In this document: piece by piece, positions 46,436 through 56,614 of the stretch
How positions within the stretch are numbered: position 1 is the first letter of the stretch
How the letters are laid out: every line of letters starts with the position of its first letter
NCBI GenBank assembly: GCA_963513935.1
Contig: OY740776.1
Location: forward strand, 8,648,724-8,712,723
Reading direction: 5' to 3'
Source of the DNA: Aphrophora alni
Lineage: Eukaryota; Arthropoda; Insecta; Hemiptera; Aphrophoridae
DNA: 64,000 bases
Program-made: the position numbers and the translations under genes
Notes under the pieces: generated by a model
Told to the model about the DNA's origin: nothing
Databases searched by the model: none
The model's input: the letters and a program-made list of their open reading frames with translations, nothing else

Positions 46436-48096
46436 TTAGTCCGACCGTTAGGCATCTGTTCCTTGACAACCCTCTTGTCTTGGCTGCCCGGGTCATTGCT
46501 CGTACTAGGTTTGTTTACGTTTTCCCTTTCGTTAAAAGGTCTACGCCCCTCTTCTCGCCATGTGGTTTGCCTGTCATATGGTCGTCTACCCCAGTTATCT
46601 TGCCTACTATTGTAGTTATAATTTCCCTTTTCCTGGTAATTCCTTCTGTTTATTTCCGTTCCAGCACTCTCATTAATTTGCTCTATTCTAGCATGCTCAA
46701 ATTCCATCAATAACTTTATGAAATCTGTTTTCCTTTTTATTCCTCGCGTAATTATTGCAATGAGCACATTTGGGTGGAAATGCTTCCCCGCTTTGTATAC
46801 TAATTGATCCTCCGTTAATGGTGGATTTAATTCCGAACATTGCAACATCAATGTCTCTACGTATGCGATCGCTTCTTCCCCCATTCTACCTCTGAATTTT
46901 CCAAATTCCAACTGATCCCTAATCTTGGCCTGGATTATTTCGTTGAAATATTTTTCCTTAAATAATTCTTCGAATTGTTCGAAATTTTGCACGCTTCCCC
47001 TATGCAAACGCCACCAGATATACGCGTCGTCCTTCAGGTACCGGTCGATCCAGTTCATATTGTTCCCTACCATATTCTCACTAATCTCCTTCATTACGTT
47101 TACGAATTGCATAGGAAACCGCTCCCTTCCTGAGAAACTTATGTTCCTTATTTCCGGCTCTTGTATATATCCCTCTCCGTTGTTTTTAACCGCTCTTAAC
47201 CTTCTATCAAGCTCTATTAATTTCTTCGCGACCTCATCCGTCTTTTTCGCGTTTTCTTCCAGTTTAGCAGTATTAACGTCATTAAATTTTACACAGTTCT
47301 CCCGTATTTCTCCGTCTTTTTGCGCGAGTTCCTGTAGCCTAGCGTCGACAACGATTCCGTGGTCCTCGATCTCTCGCACGCGAATCTCGGTTTCCGCACG
47401 ATAATCCTGGATTCGGTTGCCGAATTCTTCTCCCGTTTTCTTGACTTGTCCCTCGAAATTCGTCCGGATTTCCGCTACCGTTTCTTCTACCGTTCGGACT
47501 CGATTTTCTACGCCGTCGCATCGTTCTTCTAATTTTTTATTAATCCTATCCTCGGCCTCGCTGATACTATTTTTTAACTCCCCACGAATTGTTCCTAACA
47601 TCTCCTCCTGTTTTTTCGCGATCTTCTCAATATTGTTCTCGATTAATTCAAAATTTTTTCGAGTTTCTCCCGCTAACTTCTCGGCTTTTTCTTCCGCTAA
47701 CTTAGCTAACTTCTCGGCTTTTTCTTCCGCTAACTTAGCCAACTTCTCGGCTTTTTCTTCCGCTAACTTAGCCAACTTACGATTTTCTTCCTCCGCTAAC
47801 TTAGCTAACTTACGATTCTCCTCGGCCATTTGTCTTATCATTTCCTGCAATCCCGCCATACCGTCTCCTCCTACCTGTCCTACCGCTGTTTCTACCCTTG
47901 GATTCCTATCGCTGGTCCCCGCCCGGAATTCTACATTACCCTCAATTTCTAACCCTCTAATTTGTTCTACTTCCCCAATTTGATTCCCCTCTTCGCTGAA
48001 ATTTAAGCTTTCGCTCCCTAGCCCCATCTGGTTATAAATTTCACTTTCATTGGCCATATTTGAATCTAATACTCTTTTCCTACTTCTCGTCAACAT
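46414..48096 (-). CDS. gag: retrotransposon Gag-like protein, 560 residues
   Basis: The only long intact gene in the window, first ATG 143 bp after the 5' LTR. Residues 1-80 are acidic and low complexity. Residues 83-300 are a long coiled coil; inside it, residues 95-142 are 11-residue repeats of the type LAKLAEEKAEK, encoded by 33-bp DNA repeats. Residues 315-475 are a capsid-like region of the retrotransposon Gag type (FSGRERFPMQFVNVMKEISE, then WIDRYLKDDAYIWWR, FEELFKEKYF and FRGRMGEEAIAYVETLM). Residues 485-560 are basic and rich in Arg, Asn, Tyr and Gln, with no CCHC zinc knuckle, so RNA binding would rest on this tail. The last residues (NYMKDLT) come from reading the integrase-tail DNA in another frame, so the natural C-terminus was changed by the deletion. 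Presumed to form particles that package the element RNA; expression not shown. Confidence 0.85.
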   Translation of the reverse strand: MLTRSRKRVLDSNMANESEIYNQMGLGSESLNFSEEGNQIGEVEQIRGLEIEGNVEFRAGTSDRNPRVETAVGQVGGDGMAGLQEMIRQMAEENRKLAKLAEEENRKLAKLAEEKAEKLAKLAEEKAEKLAKLAEEKAEKLAGETRKNFELIENNIEKIAKKQEEMLGTIRGELKNSISEAEDRINKKLEERCDGVENRVRTVEETVAEIRTNFEGQVKKTGEEFGNRIQDYRAETEIRVREIEDHGIVVDARLQELAQKDGEIRENCVKFNDVNTAKLEENAKKTDEVAKKLIELDRRLRAVKNNGEGYIQEPEIRNISFSGRERFPMQFVNVMKEISENMVGNNMNWIDRYLKDDAYIWWRLHRGSVQNFEQFEELFKEKYFNEIIQAKIRDQLEFGKFRGRMGEEAIAYVETLMLQCSELNPPLTEDQLVYKAGKHFHPNVLIAIITRGIKRKTDFIKLLMEFEHARIEQINESAGTEINRRNYQEKGNYNYNSRQDNWGRRPYDRQTTWREEGRRPFNERENVNKPSTSNDPGSQDKRVVKEQMPNGRTNYMKDLT

Positions 48097-48218
48097 ATAT
48101 CTCTATCTAATTCTCTTATTCTAACACAATACACAATACACAATATATCCTACAACAATGTCTATGTCCTTATTCTACAATTTCTATGTTTAACAATTAA
48201 AACTTCACTTTTAATTGA

Positions 48219-48237
48219 GCCCTGCCGTTGAGCGCCA
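48219..48237 (-). other. primer-binding site, tRNA-Lys-like
   Basis: Two bases after the 5' LTR end (48240) the minus strand reads TGGCGCTCAACGGCAGGGC. The TGG start matches a tRNA 3' CCA, and TGGCGC-CAAC resembles the tRNA-Lys primer site used by many insect gypsy elements (TGGCGCCCAACG...), with changes after position 6. Confidence 0.6.
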
Positions 48238-48239
48238 AA

Positions 48240-50067
48240 TATAACAAACAACTTGTTTGCTATTTTTTTTTTTTTTATTTTATTTAATTTTTGCCCAAAC
48301 GTTGGTGCGCCAAATATAACAAAAACGCAAGTTTAGTTATATTATTTATTTTAATCTTGATTTATAATTTTAAACAAAAGCCACACGTTGGTGAGCCAAA
48401 TATAACATTTAAGACGTTATATATATGTTTATTTAAGTTAATTTATTTATTTTGAATATTTTGAATAATAATTATTATTAGATATTAATAATTCAATATT
48501 ATTTTAATTACCTGCTATATGTTTAGTTGTTCCTAAACTTGCAAAATGTGGAAATATAAATAACACACCTGACACAACGTATTACTTAAAAAACAAACCT
48601 TAATTTATTTAAGCAACATGTCAAAGAATCATAAAAACGTACATCTATTCCATTAGTGTCTAAAATTTCTTCATTCATTCCACAAGCATTCCTTAATGTT
48701 ATGTAATATACAAATTTATCTTAACTAATTGTCTTTCCTTATGCTAGACTTTATTACTAAAAAAAACATCAAGTTTCCACAATTGGCGTTAATTTTTAAT
48801 GAAATTAATCTGTAATTTGAATTACTTTTATTTTTTTTATACACAAACAATTATTTCCTTTACAAAATTAAACTTTATTATAATCTTTATTCAATTTGTT
48901 AGTTATTAATTTATTTAATTAATTCTCTTATCTCTTTTTAGGGTCGTTAGGTTCTTTTATGGCTCAATTAAAGTGAATTATTTTAGAAAAATGAATTTAT
49001 AATTTTAAAGTGAACAAGAATTTTAAATTGTACTTATCGTTGGTACTGCTTTCCAATTTTGATCGACGAGACACTTTCCACACACAACACAACGATGGCT
49101 TTAAATTTGATTTAGATATATAAAAAAACAAAACACTCCACACACTATCTCCAACCACTTAATCCTGGAATTCGGATTGATGATCCTCCTCAAGTCTCCA
49201 CTGGCGATGAATTAGTTCTTCCGACTCTTCTCTCGAACAATTCTTCCAAAATATTTTAATCTGCTCCAAAATCTCAACAAACTTTTGACTAAAAACTACT
49301 AACTCTCTTTTCAACTTTGATTCAACTAATTAATTTTCTCGACGTATTGACACAGAGAACCCTAGTCTCGTGGTCAATCTAACTCCCTTTTTCTGTCCCA
49401 CAGAATGCTCTCTGTCCCTAAGACCTCCTCTCACCACTCCAGATTTTTGACTCCTCTTCAAATTTTCGACGCCAAAAACCTCTCCCTTCTTCCCAAACTT
49501 TCCTTCGCTTTCACCCCTCCGATTCGCTCGCTGAATTCTCGATTTCTCCCCAGATGTTGTTCTTTTTTCCTAGTGGCTGTATTTTTTTAAATTCGTTAGC
49601 TTTCACCATGTGGCTGTTTTCCGATTGGCCGACCTAATTCCTTTTGTCGGTTTCTCATGTTTTTTAGAAGTACCGTTATGCTTCTAGCGTGTCCCATCAG
49701 GTCTCTCTCTCCCTGTAGATTTCTCTTTTTTTTTTATACATCCAGCTGCGTGACATAAAATCTCCCTTTAGATACCGTTACAAATTGTTTAACGTTAGCA
49801 CGTGTATACTACAAGGTTAGCGAAAACGGCTTCTTTTCTCTTTGCACGCTTTCTCTCCTAATTTGTTGTGCACAGATGTCCTTTTGATTATATTTTTTGT
49901 TAAAATAATATTTTCTGTTACCAGATGATACTAGTTGTTCATTATTTTTCTATTATTTAATTTAGTTTCCCCCTTATATCATAAATTACATGTAATTACT
50001 CATTTTTTTATAGAGATCGTTGTTATCCTTTATTTTATTATTTATTTGATAACGCGATATCGTTATA
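48240..50067 (-). repeat. 5' LTR (1828 bp)
   Basis: Mate of 44196-46023. Presumed to hold promoter and polyadenylation signals for minus-strand transcription. LTR-end/PBS modules repeat inside at about 48305-48320 and 48391-48406, 75 and 161 bp from the real end. Confidence 0.95.
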
Positions 50068-50560
50068 TTGTTGAATAATAAAACAGAGGAATCTAGTAGG
50101 TGTTATCTTCATTCTTATTTATTTGTTGCCACAGCAACGAGTTTTCTCATTGTTGAACAATAAAACACAGGAATCTAGTAAGTGTTATCTTCATTCTTGT
50201 TCAATAATAAAACAGAGGAATCTAGTAGGTGTTATCTTCATTCTTATTTATTTGTTGCCACAGCAACGAGTTTTCTCATTGTTGAACAATAAAACACAGG
50301 AATCTAGTAAGTGTTATCTTCATTCTTGTTGAATAATAAAACAGAGGAATCTAGTAGGTGTTATCTTCATTCTTATTTATTTGTTGCCACAGCAACGAGT
50401 TTTCTCATTGTTGAACAATAAAACACAGGAATCTAGTAAGTGTTATCTTCATTCTTGTTGAATAATAAAACAGAGGAATCTAGTAGGTGTTATCTTCATT
50501 CTTATTTATTTGTTGCCATAGCGACGAGCTTTCTCATTGTTGATAATTTCAAATACAGGA
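50068..50560. repeat. X-box minisatellite, right part
   Basis: Continues the array from 43640-44195. Palindromes start at 50125, 50254, 50383 and 50512, an exact 129-bp higher-order period made of one 82-bp unit and one 47-bp partial unit lacking the palindrome. The first three read GTTGCCACAGCAAC, the last GTTGCCATAGCGAC, so the distal end looks like the unit at 44120. Confidence 0.95.
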
Positions 50561-52048
50561 ATCTAGAGTAGGTGGTAAACTTGCAGTAGTCTACAATTAA
50601 TTAATTGATTATTACATCATGACTTTACCTTTACAAGCATCGCATTGATTCAGTGTTATTATCAATGTGAACGGAGTTTATCAGCCGGGTTAAGAATGTT
50701 TCGTACTTGCAACGGTTTGAGAGACGGTGCAGTGTAGTCGCTTATAAAAAAGGTTAGTAAGTTTGAAACCACCGGGTCTGTTTGGAGACATTAAGACACT
50801 AGAAAGGCCTTCGATCCTAAGAGATGAAATTGCTGTTGCTGAAGACTTAAATGAAAAAATGTTTTGAGAATATAGTATCAAGAGGAAGAACTACTGCTCC
50901 TCCAGGAATAGAATGCCGACCACTTGAAAACACCTGTCTTTGTAACCATAACAAGTAAGAATTTGTCTTAATTTTTTAGTTTTTGTATTAAATCCCTTTT
51001 AATACCAAAGAAATTTACGTACTTTATTTTGTTCTATATTAAAAAACAAATAAAGTTTTAACTTACTATAGAAAGACCCGGTGTTTCATTCAGGATTAGC
51101 AGTTACACTTCTCATAAGTTTTTTCCAATATTATTAATATTTTACCCCACCATTTCTGCACACCCTGTACGAAACATTAACCTACCTAGACTAACAACAT
51201 CACTGTCATATATCAAAACAGTTTGTTTATTTAATTCATCTTTTGTTTTATTTTACAAATGAAAACGCATTCAATGAAGCTACAAAATATTTCACTATTT
51301 CACTGGAAGAGAGAAAATATAAATCAAAAATTGACAGAAGCGAATGCTTGTTTGGATGTGATATGAATTTTCATTTGTTTTGTTTTGTTTGGGAATATCC
51401 AATAATAGAAGGGGGTTATGTGTGGTTTCCATTGAAATCAATTGTTTGTCTTTTAAAGGTAGTCCAATTCTATTCAAACAAATAGAAATCAAGCACACAC
51501 GTTCTCTCTTTTTATTGGATAAATTGTAAAAGAGAACCTAAATAATAAAAGTTCGTTCATTTTCTAGCAGTTGTTTTTTGTTTTTTTAATTTCAAACACG
51601 AATGTAGTGAAGAGAAAGTATTTTGATGTATCAATATAATGTATTATAGTTGTTTAGATTTCATGATGCTGTTTTTCTCGCCTCTAAAAACCAAACAACA
51701 AAAAGAAATCATTCCAAAAACCACTTTTTTGGTTTCACATGAAACTTCAAGCTTGATTGTCTTGACGTATCACAAATTTTATTTAGGTACTTGAAAACAG
51801 TGTTCATTTTTATTGTTACATATTTATCTTTCTATATTTATATTTTCCAATGTTCTCCCACCTCCATTGCATCCCATATGTGTTAATTGTATATCTATTT
51901 TATTTTTTTTGTTTGTTTTATTTTAATCTAATTATCTTGTTATAACTTTCAGTGTCGAGGGGGTCTTTTGTTTAGGATTTCAGAGAAATTCAGAAAAAAA
52001 TAGAATTGATGTATAAAATGCTTGCCAGGTTAAAAAGTTTTTGTTCAT
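50561..52048. other. non-coding stretch
   Basis: CACACCCTGTACG near 51158-51170 resembles an element end of the TACAGGGTG type. No gene recognised. Confidence 0.4.
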
Positions 52049-52049
52049 A

Positions 52050-52851
52050 TACCAAGTGTCCTAAAAGTCCCACCCCCCGTATTATTATTTTTTATTAATG
52101 GAAATAGACAGATTTGCTTTGGGGAAAGTTTAGATAACCAAAGGAGGAGTTTTTTTGAAGTATCAACATTTTCAACCCTTACCCCCCCCCCAAATAGGGT
52201 ATTTTGGGGGTAAGTCAAGAATTTTAAATAGCAACTCCTATTGAGTGATACATCATTTTAAAGGTCTTTTAAAAATAAGAATGATGACGTAAACTAGAGG
52301 TCTCTAAGTTCATCCTACCCAACATAGCGACCAACCGAATTGTAAATTTTACGTTAATAATTACACCGGAAATGTTACGAAATGTAGAACATGCTTTTAA
52401 GACCAGAATCTATTTCTGCCAAGAAGTAAATGGTAGGTAGCCATTTTGAGAACTTAATCTGAGCTAAAAAAACAAGGTAAGGCTCTTACAATCATTTTAC
52501 CAACATAGAGCAGTTTGTAATGTAATAAAAACAACCGGAGTTTGTAGGTTAACATTCACAATTCGATTGGTCGCTATGTTTGATAGGATGAACTTAGAGA
52601 CCTCTAGTTTACGTCATTATTCTTTTTTAAAAGACCTTTAAAATGAGGTATCACTCAATAGGGATTGCTATTTAAAATTCTTGAAAATACCCTCAAAATA
52701 CCCCATTTTGGGGGTATGGGTTGAAAATGTTGATACTTCAAAAAACTCCTCCTTTGGTTATCTAAACTTTCCCCAAAGCTAATCTGTCTATTTCCATTCA
52801 TAAAAAAAAAAAAAAAATAGCGGGGTGGGGGACGTTTATGACACTTGGTAT
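52050..52851. mobile_element. long-inverted-repeat MITE-like element 1
   Basis: Arms about 52050-52355 and 52546-52851, roughly 300 bp each, about 90 percent complementary by eye, around a ~190-bp centre. Ends CCAAGTGTCC... abut TA on both sides, consistent with a TA target (Tc1/mariner-like) but not proving it. Each arm has a C/G-run block (CCCCCCCCCC, near 52181-52191) and AGAGGTCTCTAAGTTCATCC. No transposase. Open frames spanning the arms are by-products. Confidence 0.75.
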
Positions 52852-53183
52852 TTCGTGTGTTATTCAACTTGTAACGCATTAAATTAGATATAAATTTGCA
52901 GATTTCAATCCTGCATGTAAATGGTAACAACACCATTTCTCTACAGTGACAAATAGCGAAGTTATTGTCAACAATGTAATATCGAACCCTCTGACCTTCA
53001 AGGAAAATGTGATCCACAATGTCATCGAGTTAGCGGGTGGAGGTTTCTTTTCAAATATGTAGAGCTATGAGGTAAGCATTGTAAGTGGTAAGATACGGAC
53101 ACGAGCGAAGCGAGATCATACATATCTACGACCCCTGTTAGGGCCTAACCCCGTCAAGAGAGTAGCGAAACACAGCAATCTTA
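52852..53183. other. non-coding stretch before the telomere-type array
   Basis: Includes CACGAGCGAAGCGAGATC and GTTAGGGCCTAACCCC, the latter an inverted pair of telomere-like units 30 bp before the array. No gene. Confidence 0.4.
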
Positions 53184-53697
53184 CCCTAACCTAACCTAAC
53201 CTAACCTAACCTAACATAACATAATTTAACCTAACCTAACCTAACCTAACCTAACCTAACCTAACCTAACCTAACCTAACCTAACCTAACATAACATAAC
53301 ATAACATAACCTAACATAACCTAACCTAACCTAACCTAACCTAACCTAACCTAACCTAACCTAACATAACATAATCTAACCTAACCTAACCTAACCTAAC
53401 CTAACCTAACCTAACATAACCTAACCTAACCTAACATAACATAACATAACATAACATAACCTAACATAACCTAACCTAACCTAACCTAACCTAACCTAAC
53501 CTAACCTAACCTAACATAACCTAACCTAACATAACCTAACATAACATAACCTAACCTAACCTAACATAACCTAACATAACATAACCTAACCTAACCTAAC
53601 ATAACCTAACCTAACCTAACCTAACCTAACCTAACCTAACCTAACATAACATAACCTAACCTAACATAACCTAACCTAACCTAACCTAACCTAACCT
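53184..53697. repeat. interstitial telomere-type (CCTAA)n array
   Basis: About 103 consecutive pentamers, C-rich strand on plus. Most are CCTAA (insect telomere TTAGG); a large minority are CATAA; a few singletons such as TTTAA and TCTAA. The 5-bp phase is kept without any indel across all 514 bp. Flanks are ordinary repeat DNA, so it is internal and not the chromosome end of this window. Confidence 0.95.
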
Positions 53698-55218
53698 ATA
53701 CTAAGTAAGATCTCTTGATCTAAAAGATAAGAAAAAACTTTTGTACATTACATTTAGAAGATCTTTTTTTTCCTTTGTTGTTTGAAAGCGAAAACCTCTC
53801 GGTAATAATCTCCTTATAAAAACAATAAGAAAAGAACAACACACCTAACCTTCCAATAAACATCAGGGTCGGAAAACAACAAAAAGATGAGAGGGATTTA
53901 ACCCTTTCATGGAAAAAACGTGTAGATCCAGCTAGGTACCCTCGGGATTGCCAAGCCCCCCCCCTGAGAGTAGCTTGTATTACATTATATAATGGGGCTG
54001 GGTAAGTACTATGATGGAGCTTATAAACTTGTAATTGTATTGCACTTTGAGACGTAGTCAAATTGTTCCTCTGCTGCTATCTGGTTGAAACATTGCCCGT
54101 CTCTGTTGTAGTTCAGTACCAAGAAATTAATGTAACAATTGAAGATGACGAATTATTTCATCGAAACATCGTCCCATGGCGAATAAAGTGTTTGACGTAG
54201 AAAGTTGTGCGTGTGTTCTTCCATTTTGTGTCATAGAGTCCTCTAAAGCCTCAAATTTGAATAAGTGCTTGCAAATATAACAGGCATGTGTTTGTAGGAG
54301 GGTTATCCATTTAGGGAAATGTGTTCTCTTGTTTTTCACAAATACGTAGTGAAGGGTGAAATAAACGGCGAAGAGATGTTTCAGATCCGTTTTGAAGTCT
54401 CCAAAAAGTTGTTTTTGAATTGATGTCCGTCAAACGTGTGTCATACTCTAGCCCAAATGCCTAGAAGGATTTTAATAGAATACGATTTTTGATATTAATA
54501 GCAATATCTCGATTTTTTCCCCTTCACTAACTCAAATTTAAAGGGTGGCTGCCATAAAAATAACATTTTCTCAATGTAGGAATCAGTTTTTTGAATTGTG
54601 TAGTAATTGGAATAATTATATTCAAGACCACAATACACTACTAATTAATAACCCACCACTTTCATTAGTGTTTGTTTCTGTTTCCACTCATCAGATAGAG
54701 CCACTAATTGTAATGATTTGATAGGTTCGATGGCTTGAGCGCTTGAAAGATAACAAGGATTATAAAATAAAATTCCGTGTTTAAACTTTCTTACTTATCT
54801 GCTAAAAAAAAATTTTTTTTTTTTAATCGATAATAGTCAGTTTGGTAGTTAACAGTCAAAATGTGAAAATTGACCATGTAAGTTTTCTTAGTAATAATAT
54901 TTCAAACTTATTCTGTTTGTGACATAAACGGGTCCAGTTTTACACTTAACCTAATCTATCGGTAGAAAATTAAAATTAATGTATAAAATATGTAATTTCT
55001 CAAAACCGACTCAACCGATTTTGTTCTAATTTTAATGAAATGTGAAGATTAATGATTCTATGTGCAAAATCGCTGGTAAACACAGTTACGGTTCAGGAAT
55101 AAACTAAAGGAGAAGGAGTTGGTTCAGCTAAAAGAGAAATAAACTTTGATTGCTGTCTTTAAAAAATCGATTTTAATGAAAACACTGACACTACGAAATG
55201 AGTTGAGATGGTTTAATA
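53698..55218. other. non-coding stretch
   Basis: 53935-54020 contains the GGGGCTGGGTAAGTAC block of dispersed repeat B. 54420-54560 matches the repeat near 14890 and 43190. No gene. Confidence 0.4.
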
Positions 55219-56614
55219 TACAGGATGAATTTTAAGTCCTTTCCTTCCTACCTTTTTTATATGGTTTAAGTTAGAAATTTAAACTCCTTATATCCGTATA
55301 AGATCTAAATGACTGTCCAACTCCAATGGGGGACGGCACACAGGAAGTTAGAAAAAAATTTAAATGAGAGCGTAGGTCGATATGTACATCAAATTAAAGG
55401 TCTTTATTAGTAGAGCACAGTGCCGCAAACCGGATCTCAAAAGGTTCAACCTATCGAAAATAATAGGGTTTTAAAGTATACAAAAAGTACGTGCTAGAAC
55501 CGCTTTTTACCAGCACATCTACTTTAATAAACTGTTAACATACTGTATTTATATCCTAAATTTATTAGACTATCTCCTCAATAAAATGTCTAATATTGCA
55601 AGTAAAAGTTTTAATTTCCATTCCCCCCTCTTTTTTAAAAACTGGAAAGCAGTTTAAAATATCATAACTGGAAATGTTGTTAAAATAAAAATAAAGGGAC
55701 CACAAATTTTGTAGAAAATAAATTAATAAATTCATCCTTTTAAAATTCCAATTGCACTACCTTTTGTAGCATAAAAAGGCGGTGTTAAACAACATTCACA
55801 CAACCCCCTTCTTATTAACATTTTTAGCGGACTCCTAGATCTTGGACTTCCAGTGATCCCCTAAATTTTTTTAACATAAAAAACGACGGTTCTTTCAGGT
55901 GTCTAACAGCTAGTTGGAAAAAAATTCTGGGTAAACTTTTAAAAAGTAGGGCGGTAAAAAGCAATTCTAGGACTTACTCTTTTGTAAACTTTAAAACCAC
56001 GTCATTTTCGATAGGATGAACCTTTTGAGATCCGGTTTGCGGCACTGTGCTCTACTAACAAAGACCTTTAATTTGATGTACATATAGACCTATCCTCTTA
56101 CTGCAAATTTATTTCTGACGACTTCCTGTGGGCCGCCTCCCATTGGAGTTAGACAGTCAGACCAAAGTACAGTATCCTAAAGGTAGAAATGTGTCTGGTG
56201 GTGGAGAGGAAAAGAGGGCCCCCACACTTTGTTGCGTTTACTTTCAGCAGTACAACCCCAATAAAAAATATATAGACCTCAAATGCTTCTGTGTAAACGC
56301 GTACCTTACTTTCGTTTCTTTTATCGGTGTAAATAAGAATAAAACGTTCACGAAAATCTGTCACGAAGTTGAAACTTTAGGAATTAAATGTAGCTAAGCA
56401 GTAATTTGTGTGCCTAGTTTTCTCGGAATGGGTTGTACCGTCAAGTCAGGCAAGAGAAGGAAGTAGAAGGGATGACACGCCCCTTACACCAGACAAAATC
56501 CTAGTCTGAGGCTACTGTAATTAGGACCAATACGGATAAGCAGAGTTCAATTTTATAACTTAAACCATATAAAAATAAAGGTAAAGGGGAAGGGACTTAA
56601 AATTCACCCTGTAT
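55219..56614. mobile_element. long-inverted-repeat MITE-like element 2, with nested insertion
   Basis: Left arm about 55219-55520; right arm 55945-56158 plus 56525-56614. Ends TACAGGATGAATTTTAAGTCC and its inverse GGACTTAAAATTCACCCTG abut TA. Block order within the arm (GGATCTCAAAAGGTTCAACC, AAAGGTCTTT, then the terminal block) is the same as in element 1, so the two families are related though sequence-diverged. The right arm is split by a ~365-bp insert between GTTAGACAGTCAG and ACCAATACGGATA. Confidence 0.7.
56159..56526. mobile_element. insert within the right arm of element 2
   Basis: Sequence absent from the left arm. It contains the 89-codon frame 56128-56397 (partly arm, partly insert) with no recognised domain. 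Terminal repeats unclear: TACAGTATCC near its left and GGCTACTGTAATTAGG near its right share TACAGTA/TACTGTA in inverted form. Confidence 0.5.

Larger units (their letters stand above)
44196..50067 (-). mobile_element. non-autonomous Ty3/gypsy-like LTR retrotransposon
   Basis: Complete insertion read on minus: 5' LTR (50067-48240), primer-binding site, Gag (48096-46414), integrase tail remnant, short purine-rich site, 3' LTR (46023-44196). Total 5872 bp. Target duplication TTGT at 44192-44195 and 50068-50071; the empty site CATTCTTGTTGAATAATAAA is seen in neighbouring minisatellite units, proving the insertion. LTR termini TATAAC...GTTATA are inverted but not the usual TG...CA. The internal region is only 2216 bp: no protease, reverse transcriptase, RNase H or integrase core. 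A 4-bp duplication and a GPY/F integrase tail point to Ty3/gypsy. Mobilisation would need enzymes from a related full-length copy. Confidence 0.9.

Noticed and set aside
46925..47404. Long plus-strand open frame (159 codons)
   Set aside because: Antisense to Gag; reflects the codon bias of the real gene.
47417..47983. 188-codon Ser/Asn/Phe-rich plus-strand frame with repeats
   Set aside because: Antisense shadow of the Gag coiled-coil repeats.
52655..53017. 120-codon minus frame
   Set aside because: Spans a MITE arm and its flank; no domain, and the mirror arm lacks the frame.
54131..54177. Hammerhead-like text TTGAAGATGACG...CATCGAAACATCGTC
   Set aside because: GAAAC-ATC-GTC is present, but the first core base is changed, stem II has a mismatch and no stem I forms.
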